This document shows positions 32,641 to 42,263 of a DNA stretch of 64,000 nt, piece by piece (within the stretch, counting starts at the first letter, position 1; every line of letters begins with the position of its first letter). A program made the position numbers and the translations under genes. Source of the stretch: Mycolicibacterium cosmeticum (GTDB lineage: Bacteria > Actinomycetota > Actinomycetes > Mycobacteriales > Mycobacteriaceae); NCBI RefSeq assembly GCF_000613185.1, contig NZ_CCBB010000003.1:620001-684000 (forward strand). The letters are read 5' to 3'. Below the pieces are notes generated by a model, which had not been told where the DNA came from, did not search any database, and was given only the letters and a program-made list of their open reading frames with translations.

Positions 32641-32708
32641 AGTCCTTCGTTGACCCGACAGCGGGTGCCCACCGGAACACGGCCGATCAAGCGAGGGATA
32701 ACGCGAAT

Positions 32709-33275
32709 ATGGCAGCGCGAGTGACCAAACTCAGTCGCGATGCCATCGTGAACGCGGCACTGGTGTTCCTGGACCGCGAAGGCTGGGATGCGCTGACCAT
32801 CAACGCCCTGGCCACCCAGCTGGGCACCAAGGGCCCGTCGCTGTACAACCACGTGCAGAGCCTGGACGACCTGCGCCGCACCGTCCGGATGCGGGTGATC
32901 GACGACATCATCGGCATGCTCAACGCGGTCGGTCAGGGCCGCACCCGGGACGACGCCGTCGTCACGATGGCCAGCGCCTACCGCAGTTACGCCCACCACC
33001 ATCCGGGCCGGTACTCCGCGTTCACCCGGATGCCGCTGGGCGGCGACGATCCCGAATACACCGCCGCCACCAGGGCCGCCGCGGGACCCGTGCTGGAGGC
33101 GCTGGCCTCCTACGGCATCGACGGCGACAACGCGTTCTACGCCGCCCTGGAATTCTGGTCGGCGTTGCACGGGTTCGTGCTGTTGGAGATGACCGGGGTG
33201 ATGGACGACGTCGACACCGACGCGGTGTTCACCGATATGGTGCTGAGGCTGGCGGCGGGTATGCAGAAGCGCTGA
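32709..33275 (+). CDS. TetR-family transcriptional regulator (Rv0681-like)
   Basis: A 188-residue regulator. The N-terminal HTH reads LSRDAIVNAALVFLDREGWDALTINALATQLGTKGPSLYNHVQSLDDLRRTVR. The C-terminal ligand domain (about 75-188) is of the WHG/TetR_C_33 type (YRSYAHHHPGRYSAFTRMP and ALEFWSALHGFVLLE). It has the position and orientation of Rv0681 upstream of rpsL. The ligand and targets are unknown. The ATG at 32709 is 68 bp after the LprB-like stop; I see no strong Shine-Dalgarno site. Confidence 0.9.
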   Translation: MAARVTKLSRDAIVNAALVFLDREGWDALTINALATQLGTKGPSLYNHVQSLDDLRRTVRMRVIDDIIGMLNAVGQGRTRDDAVVTMASAYRSYAHHHPGRYSAFTRMPLGGDDPEYTAATRAAAGPVLEALASYGIDGDNAFYAALEFWSALHGFVLLEMTGVMDDVDTDAVFTDMVLRLAAGMQKR

Positions 33276-33585
33276 CGTGCCGTTGCAGTCCCGGTCTGAC
33301 CTGCGATAAGGCCGTTACGCACGGGTTTGGTTGCGCGCGGGCACCCCTGGTATTGTGGATCCCCGTGCCTGGTCGACAGGGCCGCATGCTGCCGGAAAAC
33401 GGTCGGTATGCCTGTGCGCCGGGCGGATTCGTATGTCTGCAGGCATCGGAATGCTATCGATCGGATGGGTTTCTGGTGCGTGCGACACGCCCGATCGCGG
33501 GGTAAGCGGTAGGGCGGAAAGAGCAGTACAGAGACTTACGCACCATCGAGAACAGCAGCAACGAAGCAACACAGAAAGCCGGTAC
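33276..33585 (+). promoter_or_regulatory. rpsL promoter and long leader
   Basis: A gene-free stretch of 310 bp. A promoter is visible as TTGGTT (33327-33332), an 18-bp spacer and TATTGT (33351-33356). Transcription from about 33363 would give a leader of some 220 nt before rpsL. The leader may fold and be regulated, but no known riboswitch or S7-binding structure was recognised. Confidence 0.6.
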
Positions 33586-33960
33586 ATGCCAACCATCAAC
33601 CAGCTGGTCCGCAAGGGTCGCCGCGACAAGGTCGCCAAGGTGAAGACCGCGGCGCTCAAGGGCAGCCCGCAGCGCCGTGGCGTGTGCACCCGCGTGTACA
33701 CCACCACCCCGAAGAAGCCGAACTCGGCGCTTCGTAAGGTCGCGCGTGTTCGCCTGACCAGCGCGGTCGAGGTCACCGCGTACATCCCGGGTGAGGGTCA
33801 CAACCTGCAGGAGCACTCGATGGTGCTGGTGCGTGGTGGTCGTGTGAAGGACCTCCCCGGTGTGCGCTACAAGATCATCCGCGGCTCGCTGGACACCCAG
33901 GGTGTCAAGAACCGCAAGCAGGCACGTAGCCGTTACGGCGCGAAGAAGGAGAAGAGCTGA
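33586..33960 (+). CDS. rpsL: 30S ribosomal protein S12
   Basis: A 124-residue decoding-centre protein. It starts [20 protein letters not shown] and contains [18 protein letters not shown] and [17 protein letters not shown]. The two lysines whose change gives streptomycin resistance in mycobacteria (43 and 88) are both wild type. It is the first gene of rpsL-rpsG-fusA-tuf; its stop shares one base with the rpsG ATG. Confidence 0.98.
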   Translation: MPTINQLVRKGRRDKVAKVKTAALKGSPQRRGVCTRVYTTTPKKPNSALRKVARVRLTSAVEVTAYIPGEGHNLQEHSMVLVRGGRVKDLPGVRYKIIRGSLDTQGVKNRKQARSRYGAKKEKS

Positions 33961-34430
33961 TGCCGCGCAAGGGTCCCGCGCCGAAGCGCCCGTTGGTCAA
34001 CGATCCGGTCTACGGGTCGCAGCTGGTCACCCAGCTGGTCAACAAAGTCCTGCTGGACGGGAAGAAATCGCTGGCCGAGCGCATTGTTTATGGTGCGCTG
34101 GAGCAGGCCCGGGAGAAGACCGGCACGGATCCGGTGGTCACCCTCAAGCGCGCCATGGACAACGTGAAGCCGTCGCTTGAGGTGCGCAGCCGCCGCGTCG
34201 GTGGTGCCACCTACCAGGTGCCGGTCGAGGTGCGGGCCGAGCGCTCGACCACGCTGGCCCTGCGCTGGCTGGTCAGCTTCTCCAAGGCTCGCCGTGAGAA
34301 GACCATGATCGAGCGCCTCGCCAACGAGATCCTCGACGCCAGCAATGGCCTGGGTGCCGCCGTCAAGCGGCGCGAGGACACCCACAAGATGGCCGAAGCG
34401 AACCGGGCCTTCGCGCACTACCGCTGGTGA
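33960..34430 (+). CDS. rpsG: 30S ribosomal protein S7
   Basis: A 156-residue primary 16S rRNA-binding protein of the 30S head. It starts [23 protein letters not shown] and has the family motif [22 protein letters not shown] and the C-terminal [15 protein letters not shown]. Translation is coupled to rpsL by a TGATG overlap. In E. coli S7 represses its own operon; whether it does so here is not visible. Confidence 0.98.
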   Translation: MPRKGPAPKRPLVNDPVYGSQLVTQLVNKVLLDGKKSLAERIVYGALEQAREKTGTDPVVTLKRAMDNVKPSLEVRSRRVGGATYQVPVEVRAERSTTLALRWLVSFSKARREKTMIERLANEILDASNGLGAAVKRREDTHKMAEANRAFAHYRW

Positions 34431-34507
34431 TCGTCTGCGCCGGCTCGGCGCAGAGCCGGCGGGCACACCAATAGCAACCAAGCAAGCGAAAGAGTGGGAA
34501 TCTAGCC

Positions 34508-36610
34508 GTGGCACAGGACGTGCTCACCGACCTCACGAAGGTCCGCAATATCGGCATCATGGCGCACATCGACGCCGGCAAGACGACGACGACCGAGCGC
34601 ATTCTCTTCTACACCGGTATCTCGTACAAGATCGGTGAGGTGCACGACGGTGCCGCCACGATGGACTGGATGGAGCAGGAGCAGGAGCGGGGTATCACCA
34701 TCACCTCGGCTGCCACCACCTGCTTCTGGAACGACAACCAGATCAACATCATCGACACCCCCGGCCACGTCGACTTCACCGTCGAGGTGGAGCGCTCGCT
34801 GCGCGTGCTCGACGGTGCCGTCGCCGTCTTCGACGGCAAGGAAGGCGTCGAGCCGCAGTCCGAGCAGGTGTGGCGGCAGGCCGACAAGTACGACGTCCCG
34901 CGCATCTGCTTCGTCAACAAGATGGACAAGCTGGGCGCCGACTTCTACTTCTCGGTGCAGACCATGAAGGACCGCCTCGGCGCCAACGTGATCCCGATCC
35001 AGCTGCCGATCGGCGCCGAGAACGACTTCGAGGGCGTCGTCGACCTGGTCGAGATGAAGGCCAAGGTGTGGCGCGGCGAGACCAAGCTCGGTGAGAAGTA
35101 CGACGTTGTCGAGATCCCGGCCGACCTTCAGGAGAAGGCCGAGGAGTACCGCACCGCGATGATCGAGGCGGTCGCCGAGACCGACGAGGCGCTGCTGGAG
35201 AAGTACCTGGGCGGCGAGGAGCTCACCGTCGAGGAGATCAAGGGTGGTCTGCGCAAGCTGACCATCAGCAGCGAGGCCTACCCGGTGCTGTGCGGTTCGG
35301 CGTTCAAGAACAAGGGCGTGCAGCCCATGCTCGACGCCGTCATCGACTACCTGCCCAACCCGCTGGACGTGCCGGCCGCCGAGGGACACGTCCCCGGCAA
35401 GGAAGACGAGATCATCTCTCGTAAGCCGTCGGCCGACGAGCCGTTCTCGGGCCTGGCGTTCAAGGTCGCCACGCACCCGTTCTTCGGCAAGCTGACCTAC
35501 GTGCGGGTGTACTCGGGCAAGGTCGACTCCGGCGCTCAGGTCATCAACTCGACCAAGGGCAAGAAGGAGCGCCTGGGCAAGCTGTTCCAGATGCACTCCA
35601 ACAAGGAGAACCCGGTCGAATCGGCGTCCGCCGGCCACATCTACGCGGTGATCGGCCTCAAGGACACCACCACCGGTGACACCCTGAGCGATCCGAACAA
35701 CCAGATCGTGCTGGAGTCGATGACCTTCCCGGATCCGGTCATCGAGGTCGCCATCGAGCCCAAGACCAAGAGTGACCAGGAGAAGCTGGGCACCGCGATC
35801 CAGAAGCTCGCCGAAGAGGACCCGACCTTCAAGGTGCACCTGGACCAGGAGACCGGCCAGACCGTCATCGGCGGTATGGGCGAGCTGCACCTGGACATCC
35901 TGGTCGACCGCATGAAGCGCGAGTTCAAGGTCGAGGCCAACGTCGGCAAGCCGCAGGTGGCCTACAAGGAGACCATCCGCCGCGCCGTGCAGAACGTCGA
36001 ATACACCCACAAGAAGCAGACGGGTGGTTCGGGCCAGTTCGCGAAGGTCATCATCAACCTCGAGCCTTTCGAGGGCGAGGACGGCGCGACCTACGAGTTC
36101 GAGAACAAGGTCACCGGTGGCCGTATCCCGCGTGAGTACATCCCGTCGGTGGACGCCGGTGCGCAGGATGCCATGCAGTACGGCGTGCTGGCCGGTTACC
36201 CGCTGGTGAACGTCAAGGTGACGCTGCTCGACGGCGCCTACCACGACGTCGACTCGTCGGAAATGGCCTTCAAGGTGGCAGGTTCGCAGGCGCTGAAGAA
36301 GGCGGCCCAGTCCGCCCAGCCGGTGATCCTCGAACCCATCATGGCCGTCGAGGTCACCACGCCCGAGGACTACATGGGCGACGTGATCGGCGACTTGAAC
36401 TCCCGCCGTGGTCAGATCCAGGCCATGGAGGAGCGCAGCGGTGCGCGTGTCGTCAAGGCGCAGGTGCCGCTGTCGGAGATGTTCGGCTACGTCGGCGACC
36501 TCCGGTCGAAGACCCAGGGCCGGGCCAACTACTCCATGGTGTTCGACTCGTACGCCGAGGTTCCGGCGAACGTGTCGAAGGAGATCATCGCGAAGGCGAC
36601 TGGTCAGTAG
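34508..36610 (+). CDS. fusA: Elongation factor G
   Basis: A 700-residue translocase GTPase. The G1 motif is in [20 protein letters not shown]3 in DTPGHVDF and G4 in NKMDK. The later domains include [19 protein letters not shown] and the domain IV phrase [23 protein letters not shown] start ([19 protein letters not shown]). It lies in the rpsL operon, 77 bp after rpsG and 79 bp before tuf. Confidence 0.98.
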   Translation: MAQDVLTDLTKVRNIGIMAHIDAGKTTTTERILFYTGISYKIGEVHDGAATMDWMEQEQERGITITSAATTCFWNDNQINIIDTPGHVDFTVEVERSLRVLDGAVAVFDGKEGVEPQSEQVWRQADKYDVPRICFVNKMDKLGADFYFSVQTMKDRLGANVIPIQLPIGAENDFEGVVDLVEMKAKVWRGETKLGEKYDVVEIPADLQEKAEEYRTAMIEAVAETDEALLEKYLGGEELTVEEIKGGLRKLTISSEAYPVLCGSAFKNKGVQPMLDAVIDYLPNPLDVPAAEGHVPGKEDEIISRKPSADEPFSGLAFKVATHPFFGKLTYVRVYSGKVDSGAQVINSTKGKKERLGKLFQMHSNKENPVESASAGHIYAVIGLKDTTTGDTLSDPNNQIVLESMTFPDPVIEVAIEPKTKSDQEKLGTAIQKLAEEDPTFKVHLDQETGQTVIGGMGELHLDILVDRMKREFKVEANVGKPQVAYKETIRRAVQNVEYTHKKQTGGSGQFAKVIINLEPFEGEDGATYEFENKVTGGRIPREYIPSVDAGAQDAMQYGVLAGYPLVNVKVTLLDGAYHDVDSSEMAFKVAGSQALKKAAQSAQPVILEPIMAVEVTTPEDYMGDVIGDLNSRRGQIQAMEERSGARVVKAQVPLSEMFGYVGDLRSKTQGRANYSMVFDSYAEVPANVSKEIIAKATGQ

Positions 36611-36689
36611 ACCGGCTGTCTTGGCAGACAACGCAATACCCATCAACACTGCTTAGTACAAGCACCAACAAGTCCAGGAGGACACCACA

Positions 36690-37880
36690 GTGGCGAAGGC
36701 GAAGTTCGAGCGGACGAAGCCGCACGTCAACATCGGGACCATCGGTCACGTTGACCACGGCAAGACCACGCTGACTGCAGCAATCACCAAGGTTCTGCAC
36801 GACAAGTACCCCGATTTGAACGAGTCGCGCGCATTCGACCAGATCGACAATGCGCCCGAGGAGCGTCAGCGCGGTATCACCATCAACATCTCGCATGTTG
36901 AGTACCAGACCGACAAGCGCCACTACGCCCACGTGGACGCCCCCGGTCACGCCGACTACATCAAGAACATGATCACCGGTGCGGCCCAGATGGACGGCGC
37001 CATCCTCGTGGTGGCCGCCACCGACGGCCCGATGCCGCAGACCCGCGAGCACGTGCTGCTGGCCCGCCAGGTCGGTGTGCCCTACATCCTGGTCGCCCTG
37101 AACAAGTCCGACATGGTCGACGACGAGGAACTCCTCGAGCTCGTCGAGATGGAGGTCCGGGAGCTGCTGTCGGCTCAGGACTTCGACGAGGACGCCCCCG
37201 TCGTCCGCGTCTCGGCGCTGAAGGCGCTCGAGGGTGACCCGACCTGGGTCAAGTCCGTCGAGGACCTGATGGACGCCGTCGACGAGTCGATCCCGGACCC
37301 GGTCCGCGAGACCGACAAGCCGTTCCTGATGCCCGTCGAGGACGTCTTCACCATCACCGGTCGTGGCACCGTGGTGACCGGTCGCGTCGAGCGTGGCGTG
37401 ATCAACGTCAACGAAGAGGTCGAGATCGTCGGCATCCGTCCCGGCACCACCAAGACCACGGTCACCGGTGTCGAGATGTTCCGCAAGCTGCTCGACCAGG
37501 GCCAGGCCGGTGACAACGTCGGTCTGCTGGTTCGTGGCGTGAAGCGCGAGGACGTCGAGCGCGGCCAGGTCATCGTGAAGCCGGGCACCACCACCCCGCA
37601 CACCGAGTTCGAGGGCAGCGTCTACATCCTGTCCAAGGACGAGGGTGGCCGCCACACGCCGTTCTTCAACAACTACCGTCCGCAGTTCTACTTCCGTACC
37701 ACGGACGTGACCGGCGTGGTGACCCTGCCCGAGGGCACCGAGATGGTGATGCCCGGTGACAACACCGACATCTCCGTCAAGCTGATCCAGCCCGTCGCCA
37801 TGGACGAGGGCCTGCGGTTCGCCATCCGCGAGGGTGGCCGTACCGTCGGCGCCGGCCGGGTTACCAAGATCATCAAGTAG
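36690..37880 (+). CDS. tuf: Elongation factor Tu
   Basis: A 396-residue GTPase that delivers aminoacyl-tRNA. G1 is GHVDHGKT, the switch I/II region contains [14 protein letters not shown] and [12 protein letters not shown], and G4 is NKSD. GTG start with AGGAGG upstream. Only one tuf is seen in the window. A 15-bp hairpin with a UUCG loop follows 41 bp after the stop. Confidence 0.98.
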   Translation: MAKAKFERTKPHVNIGTIGHVDHGKTTLTAAITKVLHDKYPDLNESRAFDQIDNAPEERQRGITINISHVEYQTDKRHYAHVDAPGHADYIKNMITGAAQMDGAILVVAATDGPMPQTREHVLLARQVGVPYILVALNKSDMVDDEELLELVEMEVRELLSAQDFDEDAPVVRVSALKALEGDPTWVKSVEDLMDAVDESIPDPVRETDKPFLMPVEDVFTITGRGTVVTGRVERGVINVNEEVEIVGIRPGTTKTTVTGVEMFRKLLDQGQAGDNVGLLVRGVKREDVERGQVIVKPGTTTPHTEFEGSVYILSKDEGGRHTPFFNNYRPQFYFRTTDVTGVVTLPEGTEMVMPGDNTDISVKLIQPVAMDEGLRFAIREGGRTVGAGRVTKIIK

Positions 37881-37921
37881 GCACCGCCTACGTGATCATC
37901 AAGTGATCTAGCTCTGCTGCG

Positions 37922-37955
37922 AAAGCGGCGCTCACCTTCGGGTGGGCGCCGCTTT
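37922..37955 (+). terminator. UUCG-capped terminator after tuf
   Basis: A 15-bp stem (37922-37936 with 37941-37955, one G-U wobble) closed by a TTCG tetraloop and followed by TCGTTT. It ends the rpsL-rpsG-fusA-tuf operon. Confidence 0.9.
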
Positions 37956-38040
37956 TCGTTTCCCCCGTGCCGCCCAAACGCACGTTTGGGCGGATTTGTG
38001 CGAGTGGAATCGGGCCGAACGTCGATCTCGGCGCGGGGCC

Positions 38041-38733
38041 TCAGAGGTCGTCGATGCTGAGGATGCCGTCCTGGACGGCCCTGGCGATCAATGCGGCCTT
38101 GGTCGGCGCCGGCCGGCCGACGGCCGCGTACTTGGCCCGGGCCCGCTGCAGGTGGGTGCGGACCGTCGACGGTTCGATGAACAGGCGCTTGGCGACGAAT
38201 TCCTTGTTCTCGGTCTGGAACCAGGCGATCAGTACCTCGCGTTCCCGGGTGCTCAGCCCCGGGCGTCCGACCGTCCGGTCGTTGAACAGGGCCTTCGCCA
38301 TGCGCGGACCGACATAGGGGGTGTTCGAGTGGGCGGCGTAGATCGCGTCGAACAGGTGCTGCTTGTCTTCACCCTTGGCCAGGAAGGTCATGGCGCCGGC
38401 GTCCAGACTGCTCAGGATCACCTCGTCGGTGGACATGTGCGAGTAGACGATGACACGGTGCCCCGCCGCGCAGACCTCCCGGAGGCTTTCGAATTCCGGC
38501 CGGTACCGCTCGTACTGCAGGTCGAAGAGCACGACCTCGATGGTGCCGTCGGCCTGCGGGTGTTCGGCGAGAAACGACGAGGGGTCGGGGTAGTCGGCGA
38601 CGAGCTCGATCGGTGGATCGGTATCGGCAAACCATGCTTTGACGCCGGCGTGAATTACGTCATGGTCATCGATCAGTGCCACCGGGATGGCCACCCCGGA
38701 ATCGCAGACCCCACCCTCTTCGGCTCTATTCAT
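38041..38733 (-). CDS. NarL/LuxR-type response regulator
   Basis: A 230-residue two-component regulator. The receiver domain has the acidic pair in VALIDDHDVIHAGV, the likely phosphoacceptor Asp in VVLFDLQYER and the conserved Lys in FLAKGED. The C-terminal LuxR HTH reads LSTREREVLIAWFQTENKEFVAKRLFIEPSTVRTHLQRARAKYAAV. I chose the ATG at 38733; a GTG 13 codons upstream (38772) is less likely. It lies 145 bp downstream of, and in the same direction as, the large sensor kinase gene, and is its probable partner. The target genes are unknown. Confidence 0.9.
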   Translation of the reverse strand: MNRAEEGGVCDSGVAIPVALIDDHDVIHAGVKAWFADTDPPIELVADYPDPSSFLAEHPQADGTIEVVLFDLQYERYRPEFESLREVCAAGHRVIVYSHMSTDEVILSSLDAGAMTFLAKGEDKQHLFDAIYAAHSNTPYVGPRMAKALFNDRTVGRPGLSTREREVLIAWFQTENKEFVAKRLFIEPSTVRTHLQRARAKYAAVGRPAPTKAALIARAVQDGILSIDDL

Positions 38734-38878
38734 GCAATTCACCTGAGATAGATGACACCACCGATTCGGCACCCCCGCAATTCATCGGATCAGGACTCTA
38801 CTCGCCGGCAATGCCCGGATGGCCCGAATTAGCAACCCTGGCTAACCATATTGACGTATGGGTCGATAATAGCCCGGT

Positions 38879-41152
38879 TCAGGCGATGCTGTGCTCGGGG
38901 GCCTCGGCGACCTCCGGTGAGCCCGGCAGGTGGTGGTGCACACTGATCCACACCGTGTCGCCGATGGCCGTGACCTCGACGCGCGGATCGGTGTGCTGCG
39001 GATGTGCCGAGGCGCCGGCGGCGGTGTCGCAGATGATGCTGGCAATCAGCTCACCGCCTGCCACCGTCAGACCGATCCTGGCGCGTTCCCTGGCCTGGGC
39101 AAGCGCGTTGCGCAGCGGCGCCAGGATCTGGTGCCGAGTGTCCTCGTCGAGTTGCGGGAGGTTGTTGTCGGCGTTCATCGTGACGATCACCCCGCGCCGG
39201 TCGGCCGCGTCGACGGCGCTGCGCAACTCCGCGACGAGCGGATGGCTGAAGGTGCGCGACTGAAAGATGTAGAGCCGCAACCGGCGCGATTCCAGCCGGG
39301 CCCGCTGCCTGGTCTCGGCGTCGACGGCGCCGGTGCTCAAGGTCTGCAGCAACGGGAACACACCGCGGATGAGTTTCGACGTCCGGCGGACATAGTCGTC
39401 ATGCAGAGCCTCGGCGATGCGGTGCCGGTCGGCCATGGCCCAGCGCTGGCGGAGCTCCTCGGCCGCCGCGACGGTCGCGTTGCGCAGCAGTTCCGGGAAG
39501 GCCAGCGCGAACATCTGCACCAGGGCGATGCCGGCGGTGTAGAGGGCCAGGTTGAACGCCATCTCGATGCCGGGCTGCCGCACGAAGGTGAGGATCGCGG
39601 TGCCCAGCCAGAAGGCGACCATCGTCGCGGCGGCATACCGGATCCGCCAGCGCAGCAGGAAGGGCAGCACGCACAGTCCGGAGGCGATCAGTGGCCACTG
39701 GGCGGGCGTGCCGAGTAACTCGGCGGGCAGTGACAGCGACTGGACCACGATGACCGCGGCCATCACGGTCAGGGCGGGGAAGCTGAGGTTGGGGCCGCGG
39801 TCGAGCACCCTTGGCACACCGGCGATGACGACGAGGGCGGCGATCCCGCCGAGCACGAACTGGATCAGCGGCCGCTCGGTGTGGGCGGCGGCGTACGGCA
39901 CCGCGACCAGCAATTGGACCAGCGCGAAAACCGCGATGCCGAGCCCGAACTGGATGAGCACCCGCTCGGTGAGTTGGTCGATGTCGTCGAGGGTCGCGGT
40001 GGTGGTCGCGGAGCACGGAGCCTGGTCCCACGTCAGCGTCACCCTGGTCCCGGTGCCCGGCAACGAGGTGATCGTCGCGCTGCCGTCGATGCGGCGCATC
40101 CTGGCGACGATCGATTCGGCGACGCCATGGCCGAGGGTGGTGGCATCCGGGTCGAAGCCGACGCCGTCGTCGACGACGGTGATCATGCCGGGCGCGACGT
40201 CGATCTCGATGCGCGACGCGTGGGCGTGCCGTTCGGCGTTGTTGAGCGCTTCGCGGACCGCGGCGAGCACCGTGCGGGCCGTGCGCCCACTGAGGACGAG
40301 GCCGGGCCGGCCGGACAACTCGATCTGCGCCGGAAGGTGCGCGACCTCGTGCCGTATCGCCGCGACGATATCGGTGTCGGGCATGGGCTCGGCCCGCGCG
40401 GGACCGCCGGTGAGCAGTTCCAGATCCCGGCGGGCTTGGGCGGCAATACGATCCGGTGAGATGTCGGCGCCCTCGCCGACGAGGTAGAGGGTCGACGCGG
40501 CGGTGTCGTGCACCAGCGCCAGGTGTTCGAGTTCGTGGTCGCGCACGGCGGCGGCGATCGCGTCCCGCAGTGCCGCGTCGTGGTTTTCGGCGCGGGCCTG
40601 GTCCACCTGTCTGGCGATGGCCAGCCCGGTGGCCAGCAGCGCCGCCACGATGGTCCATTCGATGCCGAGCATGTAGAACAGCATCGGAACCTGCGCGGCG
40701 CCGTGCCATCCGACCAGCTGAGCGCATCCGAAGGCATACGCGACGGCGATCAGCGCCGATGCCACGAAGCTGATCCGCGGGGGCTGCGCCATGGTGAAGG
40801 CGATGACCGCCGCACCGGCGATCACCTGGGGCACCGAGTTGATGTACAGACTCTCGGGCCGTGGGTCGCACCACGGAATCGCCGCCGCGACGATCAGCAC
40901 GTAGCAGAAGTCGGCCAGCTGGAACGGCAGTGCGCGCGATCGCGTGCACAGACGGAAGGCAGCCCAACCGCCCACCAGTCCGAGCAGGGTTGCCCCGTGC
41001 GCACATTCGGGGGTGCCGGGAAGCAGGAGTGCGCTGGAGACGGCCACCAGGGTGACGGTGTTGAGCAGGATGATGGCAAGGTCCTGGCCGCGCTGGATCA
41101 CCTGCCGCTCAGACACGTGGACATTCCGGATGTCCGGTCCCCGCTCAAGCAC
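38879..41152 (-). CDS. Tandem double sensor histidine kinase (membrane protein)
   Basis: A 757-residue NarL-group sensor built from two similar modules. Module 1 has about six membrane helices (residues 25-182), an H-box LALVHDTAAST (His215) and a complete ATPase with N-box REALNNAERHAH (about 300-310), DDGVGFDP (328) and GHGVAESI. Module 2 again has membrane helices (about 398-560), a typical HisKA_3 box RHRIAEALHDDYVRRTSKLI (His584) and a C-terminal ATPase-like region that has lost the clear N and G boxes. Ordinary family members are half this length. TAGAAT at 41158-41163 lies 5 nt before the GTG start, suggesting a leaderless mRNA. The partner is the downstream response regulator. Confidence 0.85.
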   Translation of the reverse strand: MLERGPDIRNVHVSERQVIQRGQDLAIILLNTVTLVAVSSALLLPGTPECAHGATLLGLVGGWAAFRLCTRSRALPFQLADFCYVLIVAAAIPWCDPRPESLYINSVPQVIAGAAVIAFTMAQPPRISFVASALIAVAYAFGCAQLVGWHGAAQVPMLFYMLGIEWTIVAALLATGLAIARQVDQARAENHDAALRDAIAAAVRDHELEHLALVHDTAASTLYLVGEGADISPDRIAAQARRDLELLTGGPARAEPMPDTDIVAAIRHEVAHLPAQIELSGRPGLVLSGRTARTVLAAVREALNNAERHAHASRIEIDVAPGMITVVDDGVGFDPDATTLGHGVAESIVARMRRIDGSATITSLPGTGTRVTLTWDQAPCSATTTATLDDIDQLTERVLIQFGLGIAVFALVQLLVAVPYAAAHTERPLIQFVLGGIAALVVIAGVPRVLDRGPNLSFPALTVMAAVIVVQSLSLPAELLGTPAQWPLIASGLCVLPFLLRWRIRYAAATMVAFWLGTAILTFVRQPGIEMAFNLALYTAGIALVQMFALAFPELLRNATVAAAEELRQRWAMADRHRIAEALHDDYVRRTSKLIRGVFPLLQTLSTGAVDAETRQRARLESRRLRLYIFQSRTFSHPLVAELRSAVDAADRRGVIVTMNADNNLPQLDEDTRHQILAPLRNALAQARERARIGLTVAGGELIASIICDTAAGASAHPQHTDPRVEVTAIGDTVWISVHHHLPGSPEVAEAPEHSIA

Positions 41153-41329
41153 ATGCAATTCTAGGCACGAAGCGGACGGCGGGGTCCGTCAAGTGGCGGA
41201 CATCGTCCGTATTGTTTGCCGACGCAAATACATCCGCTGGTGGGAAGTGCCCAAATGATTTCGGCACGCCGCCAAAATGCGCTGGTTGGCGTTAATCTGA
41301 CCCCGTCCATTTCGAACGGAGCGTGGCAC

Positions 41330-42184
41330 ATGGTGTGGCGATACGTGAAAGCGCAGCTGATGGTGCTGCTGTGCGGTGGCCTGGTCGGGCCGATCTTCCT
41401 GGTGGTGTATTTCGCCACCGGTCAGAGCTATTTGCTGAAATGGATGTTCTGGGCCGGCTTACTGGTGACCGCGGCCGATGTGCTGATCGCCTTGGCGCTG
41501 GCGAACTTTGGAGCCAGATCCGCCGCCCGCACCCAGGCTCTGGAGGCCACCGGTGTGCTCGCGCTGGCGCAGATCACGGGAATGTCGGAAACCGGCACCC
41601 GGATCAACGACCAACCGTTGGTGAAACTCAATCTGCACATCTCCGGGCCCGGCATCGCGCCGTTCACCGCCGAGGACCGCGTCATCGCCAGCGTCACCCG
41701 GTTGGGCACCCTCACCTCACGCAAGGTCGTGGTGCTGGTGGACCCGGCGACCAATCAGTTCCAGATCGATTGGGAACGAAGCGCCTTGGTCAATGGCCAG
41801 GTGCCGGCGACCTTCACCATCGAGGAAGACCACCGCACCTACGATCTGTCCGGACAAGTCGGCCCGCTGATGGAGATCCTGCAGATTCTCAAGGCCAACA
41901 ACATCGGCATGAACAGCATGATCGACCTGCGCAGCAACCCGTCCGCCCGGGCCCAGGTGCAAGCGGTGGTACGCCGCGCCGGCGCGCAGCAGCAGGCCGC
42001 CCCACCGCCTGCCGCGCCCATGGCGCCGCCGGTTGCCCCGGCGCCGGCCGCCTACGTCCCGCCGGCGCCCCCCGCCCCGTCGGCGGCTCAGCGGCTGCAG
42101 GAACTGGAGACTCTGCGCGCCACCGGGGCGATTTCGGAGGACGAATACGCCGGCAAGCGCCAGCAGATCATCGCGGAGCTGTAG
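41330..42184 (+). CDS. Membrane protein with C-terminal SHOCT domain
   Basis: A 284-residue protein. Two hydrophobic helices lie near the N-terminus (MVLLCGGLVGPIFLVVYFA and MFWAGLLVTAADVLIALALA). A soluble region follows (about 65-205; LNLHISGPGIAPFTAEDRVIASV), then a Pro/Ala linker (about 215-250) and a SHOCT motif at the end (LQELETLRATGAISEDEYAGKRQQIIAEL region). SHOCT domains are short oligomerisation or regulatory tails. I prefer the ATG at 41330 because a TAATCT -10-like element at 41293-41298 would start transcription after the earlier ATG at 41255. It diverges from the double kinase and may be Rv0686-like. Function unknown. Confidence 0.8.
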   Translation: MVWRYVKAQLMVLLCGGLVGPIFLVVYFATGQSYLLKWMFWAGLLVTAADVLIALALANFGARSAARTQALEATGVLALAQITGMSETGTRINDQPLVKLNLHISGPGIAPFTAEDRVIASVTRLGTLTSRKVVVLVDPATNQFQIDWERSALVNGQVPATFTIEEDHRTYDLSGQVGPLMEILQILKANNIGMNSMIDLRSNPSARAQVQAVVRRAGAQQQAAPPPAAPMAPPVAPAPAAYVPPAPPAPSAAQRLQELETLRATGAISEDEYAGKRQQIIAEL

Positions 42185-42263
42185 CGCCCTGACGTATGCG
42201 TAGATAACGCTTCCCTCGAGCACCGCGACTGCTAGATTCCGCTTCAGGCTCTGAGGGGGAACG

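Noticed and set aside
42199..42216. An ArgR-like box before the arcD-like gene
   Set aside because: Only a 4-bp-arm palindrome (GCGT-AGATA-ACGC) is present, which is too weak to distinguish from chance.
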